From contig DASVQN010000029.1 of NCBI GenBank assembly GCA_036389155.1, forward strand, positions 12,919 to 76,918: a stretch of DNA of 64,000 nucleotides, written 5' to 3'. Shown here in pieces: positions 16,008 through 24,417 of this stretch. The first letter of the stretch is position 1, and each line of letters begins with the position of its first letter. The notes under the pieces are model-generated. The model was not told the origin of the DNA. It worked only from the letters and a program-made list of their open reading frames with translations, and made no database searches. This stretch comes from CADCVT01 sp036389155. GTDB lineage: Bacteria > Actinomycetota > Thermoleophilia > Solirubrobacterales > Solirubrobacteraceae. The translations under genes and the position numbers were made by a program.

Positions 16008-16493
16008 TCGGTGCTCACGGATGGCGTCGTAGGCAATCTCGAGGTCGTAGCCCTTGCGGACCAGGAACCCGAGGGCGCGGTCGCGGTCGCGGTCGGTCGC
16101 CGGCGGCTCGCGCCAGCGGCGCTGCAGGAGCGCGAGCGCCGCGTCCAGCTCGGTCCCGAAGTCGCGGCCGCGCAGCGCCGCCGCGACGTGCTCGCGCTCG
16201 ACCCCCAGCTCGACGAGCTTGCGCTCGATGCGGTCGCTGCCCCACCCGTCGAGGCGCACGCGATCCTCCACGAACCGCTGGGCGAACCGCGCGTCGTCGA
16301 GGTAGTCCTGCGCGACGAGCTCGGCGACCACGGCATCGACCACGTCCTCGTCGACCTCCTTCTTCAGGAGGTGGCGCCGCATCTCGGCCACCGTGCGGTC
16401 ACGGTGGCCGAGGAAGCGGTACGCCTTGTCGAGCGCAGATTGGAGGCGGGCGTGAGGGGCCGGCCCGCCGAGGTGGTCGCCTGAGTGGGTCAT
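16005..16493 (-). CDS. recX: Regulatory protein RecX
   Basis: Binds RecA filaments and modulates recombinase activity. The 162-residue protein is all helical, with the three-helix repeats typical of RecX: YRFLGHRDRTVAEMRRHLLKK, VDAVVAELVAQDYLDDARFAQRFVEDR, and a final repeat ending GYDLEIAYDAIREHR. ATG 16493 is preceded by GGAG with a 5-nt gap. It follows recA in the same direction with an 89-nt spacer that folds strongly (copy 2 of the repeat), which may reduce read-through so that RecX is made in lower amounts than RecA, as is known in other bacteria. Confidence 0.9.
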   Translation of the reverse strand: MTHSGDHLGGPAPHARLQSALDKAYRFLGHRDRTVAEMRRHLLKKEVDEDVVDAVVAELVAQDYLDDARFAQRFVEDRVRLDGWGSDRIERKLVELGVEREHVAAALRGRDFGTELDAALALLQRRWREPPATDRDRDRALGFLVRKGYDLEIAYDAIREHR

Positions 16494-16582
16494 CGTCGCT
16501 CCGGAATGCGGCGGGCGGAGCCGGGACAGTGCGCCAGCACGGACCGGCTCCGCGCGGCGCATAGCCGCCCGGCGAGAACCGC

Positions 16583-16585
<3 letters not shown>
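16491..16585 (-). repeat. Structured spacer repeat, copy 2 (between recA and recX)
   Basis: 95 bp from the recA stop codon to the recX start codon. The outer stem is GCGGAGCCGG (16515-16524) pairing with CCGGCTCCGC (16544-16553); the inner stem is GTGC/GCAC closed on GCCA. There is no long U tract, so it is not a classical terminator, but a partial attenuator between recA and recX is plausible. Compare copy 1 at 15914-16007. Confidence 0.75.
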
Positions 16586-17689
<1,104 letters not shown>

Positions 17690-17815
17690 GCGGACAAACC
17701 TCTCTTCGTATCGGACCGGGAAGTGTGGAAGGCGGGCCGGACGGAAGACTCGCCCCCCGCAGCGCGAGCCTGCGAAGGCTCAAGGCAGAGCGACGCGCGC
17801 CGACGAACCGGGGGC

Positions 17816-19870
17816 ATGGCGGTCTCACCCCAGGCCCTCCGCCGCAGCTCCCTCGGCAGGCGCCTGTTCCTGTCGCTCCTCACCATGCTCCTGCCGCTGA
17901 CGGTGCTCTCGTCGCTGGCGCTCTACACGCAGTGGGGCACGACGGGCACCCAGGCCCGCATCCAGCGCGAGGCGGTCGAGGAGCTCGCCCACCTCGCACG
18001 CGTCCGCGACGCGCTCGAGCGCGTGCGCAGCGCGCCCCGCGAAGACTCTCAGGCACGCGCCTCGCTCACCGCCGCCATCCGCGACCTCCAGAACGACGTG
18101 GACGAGCCGCGGGAGCGCACCAGCGCCGCCCGCGCCGCCCAGGCCGCCGCCACGAACGACCTCGAGGGCGTCGCCACCGCCCTCGCCGGCGTGCGCGGCG
18201 GCGTCATCGGCGAGCTCGACAGCCGCTCCGCCCAGGCCCACGCCCGCGGGCGGCGCACCGTGATCGCCCTGCTCGCGATGCTCGTCGCCAGCCTGATCGC
18301 CGCCGTGCTGCTCGGCCGGCGCATGCGCGAGTCCATCACCGCCCCGCTCAAGGCCCTCAGCGACGCCGCGCGTCGGACCGGCAACGACGACTTCTCCCGG
18401 CGCGTCGAGGTCGGCGGCGACGACGAGCTGCACGACGTCGCCGAGGCCTTCAACGGGATGATGGAGCGCCTCGTCCGCGGCCGCGACGAGCTCGTCCACC
18501 AGGCGTTCCACGACGCCCTCACGGGCCTCCCCAACCGCGCCCTCTTCCGCGACCGCACCCAGCAGGCCCTCGCCCGCGCCCACAACCGCCGCAAGCCCAC
18601 GACGGGCAAGGTCGCGGTCCTCTTCGCCGACCTCGACGACTTCAAGTCGATCAACGACAGCCTCGGCCACGGCGCCGGCGACCAGCTCCTGCGCGAGGTC
18701 GCCAGCCGGCTCTCCACGACGCTCCGCCTGGAGGACACGATCGCCCGCCTCGGCGGCGACGAGTTCGCGATCCTGCTCGAGGACCTCCCCGACGCCAAGG
18801 CCGCGGAGGCCACCGCCGGCCGCCTGCTCGCCGCCCTCACGCTCCCGATCCGCCTCACGGCCACCGGCAAGGACGTCGTCGCCCGCGCCAGCATCGGCGT
18901 CGCCCTCAGCCACGACCCGGAGGACACGGCGGAGGACCTGCTGCGCGACGCCGACGCCGCCATGTACGCCGCGAAGAACGGCGGGCGCAATCGCCACCGC
19001 GTCTTCGAGACCGACATGCACTCGCGCGCGCTCGAGCGCTTCGCGCTGGAGGGCGAGCTGCGCCGCGCGCTCGACAAGGGCGAGCTGACGCTCGACTACC
19101 AGCCCGTGCTCGAGCTGGCCACGCACCGCGTCGTCGCCGTCGAGGCGCTCGTGCGCTGGCGCCACCCCGAGCGCGGGATCATTCCGCCGGGCGACTTCAT
19201 TCCGACCGCGGAGGAGACCGGCCTCATCGTGCCGCTCGGCCGCTGGGTGCTCCAGCAGGCGTGCCGCTGCGCGAAGACGCTCCAGGCCCGCCCCGGCGCG
19301 AGCCCGGACCTCGTCATGAGCGTCAACCTCTCCCCGCGTCAGTTCCACGACCCCAAGCTGGTCGAGGACGTCGCCGACGCGATCGAGGCCGCGGGCATCG
19401 AGGCGACGACGCTCGTCCTGGAGATCACCGAGTCGATGCTCACCGCCGACCTCGACTCGACGGCCGCCACCCTCGCGCGCCTGAAGGCCCTCGGCGTCCG
19501 CCTCGCCATCGACGACTTCGGCACCGGCTACTCGACGCTCAGCTACCTGCGGCGCTTCCCGATCGACATCCTCAAGCTCGACCGCGAGCTCATCGAGGCC
19601 GGCTCAGGCCCGGACGCCAAGCTGATGAAGGCGATCGTCGGCCTCGGGCGCAGCCTCGACCTCGCCACCGTGGCCGAGGGGATCGAGCGGCCCGAGCAGG
19701 AGGCCGAGCTGCGCGAGCTCGGCTGCGACCTCGGGCAGGGCTTCCTCTTTGCCCGCCCGATGTGCGAGGCCGAGCTGACGCGCCAGCTCGACGGTCAGCG
19801 GATGCGCAGCCGCACGGCCGAGCCGACCGGCGCGCCGTTGTCCGCGGTCCCCCGCAGCGACAGCCTGTAG
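17816..19870 (+). CDS. Membrane GGDEF/EAL bifunctional cyclic-di-GMP protein
   Basis: A 684-residue sensor that can make and/or break c-di-GMP. Order: transmembrane helix (17-36), a ~110-residue helical outside region, second helix (148-167), HAMP (168-222), GGDEF domain with intact RLGGDEFA (311-318) and an RxxD inhibitory site (RLED) just before it, and EAL domain with VEALVRW (442-448) and DDFGTGYSTL. Both active sites look competent; which activity dominates cannot be told. ATG 17816 is 126 bp from the divergent recA start. Its 3' end overlaps the convergent M14 peptidase gene by 76 bp. Confidence 0.93.
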   Translation: MAVSPQALRRSSLGRRLFLSLLTMLLPLTVLSSLALYTQWGTTGTQARIQREAVEELAHLARVRDALERVRSAPREDSQARASLTAAIRDLQNDVDEPRERTSAARAAQAAATNDLEGVATALAGVRGGVIGELDSRSAQAHARGRRTVIALLAMLVASLIAAVLLGRRMRESITAPLKALSDAARRTGNDDFSRRVEVGGDDELHDVAEAFNGMMERLVRGRDELVHQAFHDALTGLPNRALFRDRTQQALARAHNRRKPTTGKVAVLFADLDDFKSINDSLGHGAGDQLLREVASRLSTTLRLEDTIARLGGDEFAILLEDLPDAKAAEATAGRLLAALTLPIRLTATGKDVVARASIGVALSHDPEDTAEDLLRDADAAMYAAKNGGRNRHRVFETDMHSRALERFALEGELRRALDKGELTLDYQPVLELATHRVVAVEALVRWRHPERGIIPPGDFIPTAEETGLIVPLGRWVLQQACRCAKTLQARPGASPDLVMSVNLSPRQFHDPKLVEDVADAIEAAGIEATTLVLEITESMLTADLDSTAATLARLKALGVRLAIDDFGTGYSTLSYLRRFPIDILKLDRELIEAGSGPDAKLMKAIVGLGRSLDLATVAEGIERPEQEAELRELGCDLGQGFLFARPMCEAELTRQLDGQRMRSRTAEPTGAPLSAVPRSDSL

Positions 19871-21825
19871 AGCCCGCGCGGCGGGATCCGCTTGAGCCTC
19901 AGCCGCACGGCCTTCGGCCCGCGCAGGCGCTTGATCGACCGCGACGCGAGCACGACGCGGTCGGCGTCGACGAGCCGCACGCGCAGCTGGGTGACCGTCG
20001 CGCCCGACACCTTCATGGCGACGCGCAGGTAGCCGCGGCGCTGCAGCGCGAACCGCGGGACGCGTCTCGGGCCCACGAAGAGCCGCATGTTCCGCGGCGG
20101 CTTCGGGACGGCGACCGGTTCCGGTCCGCCCCGGAGCGGCTCGTCCGCCATCACCCGAGCTCCGGCGTCGCACGCGTCGGAGAACGTGAGGCGCTCGCCG
20201 CGCGTGACCACGATGTCCCTGCGCGCGAGCACGTCGCCCCCGACCTCGCACGTCAGCGTCCACGACTCCGTCTTCCCCGCGGCGCCCTCCCACGGCCGCG
20301 TCGACGGGCCGACGTGCCACGAGAAGCTGCCGGACGGCGGGACGGTGATCGCCGTGTCGATGAAGTCGGGGACCCTCAGCTCGGGCAGGCGCGACTCCTC
20401 GGGGCAGTCGCTCGTGTCCGCGCAGCGCTTGACGGTGTCGGTCGTGAAGTCCTTGTGCAGCCGCAGCGTGGCGCCCGGGCGGGCGCTGCCGTTGAGCACC
20501 CCGTGATCCGCCGCGTTGGCGGCCTGCTCGGCGGCGAGCTGGAAGGCCTCTCGGATGCCCTGCCCCGCCGGGCCGCCGGTCGGACCGCCGAGGTACTGGT
20601 CGACGACGTGCGTCTGGAACGGGCCGAAGAACAGCGGCGCGTTGCCCGCGCCCGGCGCGCCGCTGGACGGCGTGTCCGGCGGGCCGAGCTCGATGGTGTA
20701 GCCCATCGCGCCCTGCTCGATGTAGTTCCAGTCCTCTGTCGCCCCGTGGACGTCGTAGAGGTCGTAGCCGACGAGCGAGTCGTAGTCGGTCGCCGCGGCC
20801 ATCTTGTCGCCGAGCGCCTTCATGATCCCCTCGTCGGGCGTGAACAGCCCGTAATCCTTGAAGCCGGGCTGGCGCAGGACCTGGCCGACGATGTTGTGCG
20901 TCGACTGGACGTGCTGGAGCTGGTGGACGCGGGAGAACTCGTGGACCGCCTGCGCCTCGGGCTCGGAGAACGGGCCGGTGCCGCGGTAGGAGTCGCTCGT
21001 GTTGTCGCTGCTCGCGCCGGGGCCGCCCCAGCCCGCGCCGTAGTTGCGGTTGAGGTCGACCGGGTTGCGCTGCGAGCACGGGAGGTCCTCCTCCTCCGGC
21101 GTCGCCGGGCGGCAGTTGCGCCGGTGCATCGGGTCGGCGCCGCCGGGCGCGGCCTCCGTCGTCCCGCGCGAGACGACGAACCCGTCCGGGTTGACCACGG
21201 GGAAGATGAACAGCCGGGTGTGGTCGAGGATCGCGGTCATCCGCGGGTCCTTGCCGTAGTTCTTGGCCAGGTCGAGCGCGAACTCCATGTTCACCTCGCC
21301 TGAGGGCCACTCGCGCGCGTGGTGCAGGCCGAAGTAGGCGATCTGCGGGCGCCCGTCGTCCGGCGCGTTGACGTTCGACGCCATCTCGACGCCGACGATC
21401 TCGCGACCCTCGATCGACTTCTTGCCCAGCGTGACCTTGCGGACGAGGCCCGGGTACTGCTGGGCGAGCGCCTCGAGATCGTCGTAGTAGGTCTGCAGGA
21501 CGCGGTAGACGTCGCGGCCGCTCGGCAGGGCGGAGCGCTCGCCGGCCCGCGCACGCGAGGACTGGCGGCGCAGCGCGCCCTCGACGTCGGAGACCACGTC
21601 GACGGCGTTGAAGCCGGCGTCGGCCAGCGTCCGGCGGTCCGCCTCGTCGTGGATGACGACCCGCGCGCGCTCGCGCGTGACGTCGTGGGTCACGTCGATG
21701 CCGAGGCGCTGGAGGACGGCGACCGACTGCGGGCCGGAGAGCGGGACGTCGGCGAGCGACGAGGCGCCCGCGGCGGGCGCCGCGACGAGGACGAGCGTCG
21801 TGGCGAGGAGGAGGATCCGGGTCAT
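19795..21825 (-). CDS. Secreted M14 family zinc carboxypeptidase
   Basis: A 676-residue exported peptidase. Signal peptide at 1-20 (MTRILLLATT then LVLVAAPAAG), an inhibitory-type propeptide region to about residue 100, then the carboxypeptidase domain: zinc ligands in LHHAREWPSGE (His169, Glu172), substrate site NPDGF and DLNRNYGAGW, third zinc His in QSTHNIVG, and catalytic Glu in GYTIELGPP. The last ~110 residues are a β-rich region with many Arg, perhaps a cell-surface or Ig-like module. It is the last gene of the ftsK-rodZ-cinA-thpR run (ATGA overlap with thpR). Confidence 0.9.
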   Translation of the reverse strand: MTRILLLATTLVLVAAPAAGASSLADVPLSGPQSVAVLQRLGIDVTHDVTRERARVVIHDEADRRTLADAGFNAVDVVSDVEGALRRQSSRARAGERSALPSGRDVYRVLQTYYDDLEALAQQYPGLVRKVTLGKKSIEGREIVGVEMASNVNAPDDGRPQIAYFGLHHAREWPSGEVNMEFALDLAKNYGKDPRMTAILDHTRLFIFPVVNPDGFVVSRGTTEAAPGGADPMHRRNCRPATPEEEDLPCSQRNPVDLNRNYGAGWGGPGASSDNTSDSYRGTGPFSEPEAQAVHEFSRVHQLQHVQSTHNIVGQVLRQPGFKDYGLFTPDEGIMKALGDKMAAATDYDSLVGYDLYDVHGATEDWNYIEQGAMGYTIELGPPDTPSSGAPGAGNAPLFFGPFQTHVVDQYLGGPTGGPAGQGIREAFQLAAEQAANAADHGVLNGSARPGATLRLHKDFTTDTVKRCADTSDCPEESRLPELRVPDFIDTAITVPPSGSFSWHVGPSTRPWEGAAGKTESWTLTCEVGGDVLARRDIVVTRGERLTFSDACDAGARVMADEPLRGGPEPVAVPKPPRNMRLFVGPRRVPRFALQRRGYLRVAMKVSGATVTQLRVRLVDADRVVLASRSIKRLRGPKAVRLRLKRIPPRGLYRLSLRGTADNGAPVGSAVRLRIR

Positions 21826-22352
21826 GTGAGGGGGATGCGCCTGAGCGCGTCGTAGCGGGCGCCCTTCGGGCCGAGCCGGGAACGGTAGAGGGTGAGCGCG
21901 GAGGCGGCGAAGGTCCCGACGTCGCGGATCCCGGGGACGGAGGTGTCCACCCGGGCGCCCTTGCGGACCCGCGCCACGGTCACGTGCGGGCGGAAGGCGC
22001 GCTTCTCCGGGGTGAAGACGCCGAGGGCGACGAGCGCGTCGGCCACCACCCGCTGCAGCCCGGCGCAGGCGCCGTCGCCGTCGTGCAGGTCGACCGCGAG
22101 GACGCCGGGCCGGCGCGGGGGCAGCCAGGCGGGCTCGGCGAGCGCGAGCGCGCCCACCGGCGCGGCGACGGCCCGCAGCGCGGCGGCGATCGGCTCGGCC
22201 TCCTCCTCCGGCCGTTCGCCGAGGAAGGCGAGGGTGACGTGCAGGGACTCCGGAGGAAGCACGCGCAGGCCGTCACGCGCCACCGCGCCCGCCCAGTCCG
22301 CCAGCGCCGCGACGACGGGCGGCGGCAGCTCGAGCGCGGCGAAGAGCCTCAG
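21822..22352 (-). CDS. thpR: RNA 2',3'-cyclic phosphodiesterase (2H family)
   Basis: Opens 2',3'-cyclic phosphates at RNA ends. The 176-residue protein has both catalytic HxT motifs: SLHVTLAFLGERP and RPHVTVARVRKG. The conserved family start RLFAALELP is preceded directly by CTG at 22352, which forms a CTGA overlap with the cinA stop; no ATG, GTG or TTG occurs nearby in frame, and the next in-frame GTG would delete the first strand. A CTG initiation codon is therefore the best reading. The older name 2'-5' RNA ligase refers to the same family. Confidence 0.88.
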   Translation of the reverse strand: MRLFAALELPPPVVAALADWAGAVARDGLRVLPPESLHVTLAFLGERPEEEAEPIAAALRAVAAPVGALALAEPAWLPPRRPGVLAVDLHDGDGACAGLQRVVADALVALGVFTPEKRAFRPHVTVARVRKGARVDTSVPGIRDVGTFAASALTLYRSRLGPKGARYDALRRIPLT

Positions 22353-23626
22353 TCGCTCTCCCCCAGCAGCAGCCGCCGGACCATGTGCAGCGCGACGGCG
22401 GTCGACCGGTCGCGGACGTCGGCGCGCGAGCCGGGCAGCTGGACCCGGCGGGTCAACCGCCGCCCGTCCGGGCCGGCGACGCCGAAGCAGACCGTTCCCA
22501 CGGGCTTGTCCTCCGTCCCGCCGCCCGGGCCGGCGATGCCGGTGATGCCGACGCCGAGGTCCGCGCCGAGCCGCTCCGCCGCGCCGTCGGCGAGCGCCTG
22601 GGCGACCTCCGTCGACACGGCCCCGACGCGCTCGATCAGCGCCGGGTCGACCCCCGCGAGCGCCACCTTCGCCTCGTTCGAGTAGACGACCAGCCCGCCG
22701 AGCACGTACTCGGACGAGCCCGCGAGGTCGGTGAGGCGCCCCGCCAGCAGCCCGCCGGTGCACGACTCGGCCACCGCGATCGTGAGGGAGCGGTCGCGCA
22801 GCAGGCCCGCCACCTGCTGGTCGATCGTCGTGCCGTCCTCGGAGAACAGCGTGTCGCCGTGGCGGTCGCGAACGACGCCCGCGAACGCCTCGTACGTGTC
22901 CTCCTCCGCCGGCTCGTAGCGCGTGGCGATCTCGATCTCGCCGCGGCGCAGGCACGTGGTGATCTCCATCGCGTCGACCGCGATCCCCTGTCCGCGCGCC
23001 ACGCGCAGCGTCTCGGCGATCTCCGACTCGGGGATCCCGAACAGCCGCATCATCCGCGAGCGGTACTGCGTGGCCCCCGCGACGGCGGCGCGGAACGTGT
23101 CGGTCTGCACCGCCGCGTCCCACATCGGCTGCAGCTCGCGCGGCGGCCCCGGCAGGACCACGACCGCCGGCGCGGAGCCGACGACCAGGCCGGGCGCGGT
23201 TCCCACCGGCTCGAGGATCTCGGCCCCTTCCGGCACCATCGCCTGCTTGCGGTTGCCGGCGCGGATCGCCTCCTGGTCGATGTTCGGCCAGCGCTTGGTC
23301 AGCCGCTCGAGGATCTTGGCGATCCGCCCCTCGAGCGCCTCGTCGAGCACGAACTCGCGCCCGGTGAACTCGGCGACGATCCGCGCCGTCAGGTCGTCCT
23401 CCGTGGGCCCGAGCCCCCCGCTCGTGACGACGAGGTCCATCTCTTCGCGCGCGAAGAAGTCGAGCGCCGCGCGCACGTCCTCCGGCCGGTCGCCGACGAT
23501 CATCGTGTGCGCGTGGTCGACACCGAGGTCGCGCAGGCGCTCGGACAGCCAGGGCCCGTTCCGGTCGGCGATGATCCCCGTGAGGACCTCGGTCCCCGTG
23601 ACGACGACGCCCGCGCGGGCGCTCAC
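22349..23626 (-). CDS. cinA: CinA family nicotinamide-nucleotide amidohydrolase
   Basis: A 425-residue two-domain protein. The N-terminal MoCF-like domain has VVTGTEVLTG, VTSGGLGPTEDDLT and VVVLPGPPREL; the C-terminal domain is the NMN deamidase type with AVAESCTGGLLAGRLTD and GITGIAGPGGGTEDKPVG. It recycles NMN in pyridine nucleotide metabolism and is often linked to recA and competence. GTG 23626 overlaps the rodZ stop (GTGA). In many relatives pgsA lies between the rodZ-like gene and cinA; here it is absent. Confidence 0.94.
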   Translation of the reverse strand: MSARAGVVVTGTEVLTGIIADRNGPWLSERLRDLGVDHAHTMIVGDRPEDVRAALDFFAREEMDLVVTSGGLGPTEDDLTARIVAEFTGREFVLDEALEGRIAKILERLTKRWPNIDQEAIRAGNRKQAMVPEGAEILEPVGTAPGLVVGSAPAVVVLPGPPRELQPMWDAAVQTDTFRAAVAGATQYRSRMMRLFGIPESEIAETLRVARGQGIAVDAMEITTCLRRGEIEIATRYEPAEEDTYEAFAGVVRDRHGDTLFSEDGTTIDQQVAGLLRDRSLTIAVAESCTGGLLAGRLTDLAGSSEYVLGGLVVYSNEAKVALAGVDPALIERVGAVSTEVAQALADGAAERLGADLGVGITGIAGPGGGTEDKPVGTVCFGVAGPDGRRLTRRVQLPGSRADVRDRSTAVALHMVRRLLLGESD

Positions 23627-24405
23627 GTCGTCCCCGCGCACGTCGGCCGGTCGGCCTCGCTCAACGTGCGTCGCCCGCCGCGGGTGAACTCGTAGCCCTG
23701 CGGGTCGGCGGCCTGCGGCGGCTGGAACGCGCGGCCGTTGACGCGGAAGCGCACGCTCCCGTTGCCGAGCGTCACGCGGAAGCGCTTGGAGCGGAACGTC
23801 CGCGTCGTGCCCGCGGCGATCTCGGTGCCGGGGATGAGGCGCTCGCCGCCGGCGTTGACGAGGCAGACCCACACCGTCGCGGTGGGCGCGATCGTCAGCT
23901 GGACGGTCGTGGGAGTGGCCGCGGGCTTCTTCTTCGGCTTCTTCTTGGCGGCGGCGCCCTGCTTGTCGCCCGTCGTCACGCCCGGCGGCGCGGCGGTCGT
24001 GTCCGGGTCGTCGTCCCCTCCGCCCTTCCCGATCACGAAGAGCAGCGCGAGGATGAGGACGAGCACGACGCCGACGGCCGCGCCGCGCGGCACGCCCCGC
24101 GGCGGCTCGGAGCGGCGGCGGTGGTCGCGCGCCGTGGGCGGCCGGATGGGATGCAGGTCGCCGGTGTCGAGGCGCTCGTGCCGGAGCTTGTACTCCTCGA
24201 CGAGCAGCTTCGGGTCGAGGCCGAGCGCCTCCGCATAGGTGCGCAGGAAGCTCTTGACGTACGTGGGGCCCGGCAGGAGGTCCCACTCCTCGTTCTCCAG
24301 CGCGCGCAGGTACTTGGCGCGGATCTTCGTCCGGACCTCCATGTCCGTGATGTCGATCCGCTGCCGCATCCGCGTCTCGCGCAGCGTGGCACCGATCTCC
24401 GGCAT
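23623..24405 (-). CDS. RodZ-like membrane protein with helix-turn-helix and DUF4115
   Basis: A 260-residue bitopic protein linked to cell shape in other bacteria. The cytoplasmic N-terminus is an XRE-like helix-turn-helix (IGATLRETRMRQRIDITDM through PGPTYVKSFLRTYAEALGL), followed by one transmembrane helix (108-125), a Lys/Pro linker (KKKPKKKPAA) and an outside DUF4115 β-domain with VWVCLVNAGG and FRVTLGNG. Its place between ftsK and cinA is the usual one for this family in Gram-positive genomes. No MreB gene is in the window. Confidence 0.85.
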   Translation of the reverse strand: MPEIGATLRETRMRQRIDITDMEVRTKIRAKYLRALENEEWDLLPGPTYVKSFLRTYAEALGLDPKLLVEEYKLRHERLDTGDLHPIRPPTARDHRRRSEPPRGVPRGAAVGVVLVLILALLFVIGKGGGDDDPDTTAAPPGVTTGDKQGAAAKKKPKKKPAATPTTVQLTIAPTATVWVCLVNAGGERLIPGTEIAAGTTRTFRSKRFRVTLGNGSVRFRVNGRAFQPPQAADPQGYEFTRGGRRTLSEADRPTCAGTT

Positions 24406-24417
24406 CTGAGGAGGAGG

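Noticed and set aside
17690..17815. LexA box upstream of recA
   Set aside because: No CGAAC-N4-GTTCG or close variant on either strand in the gap.
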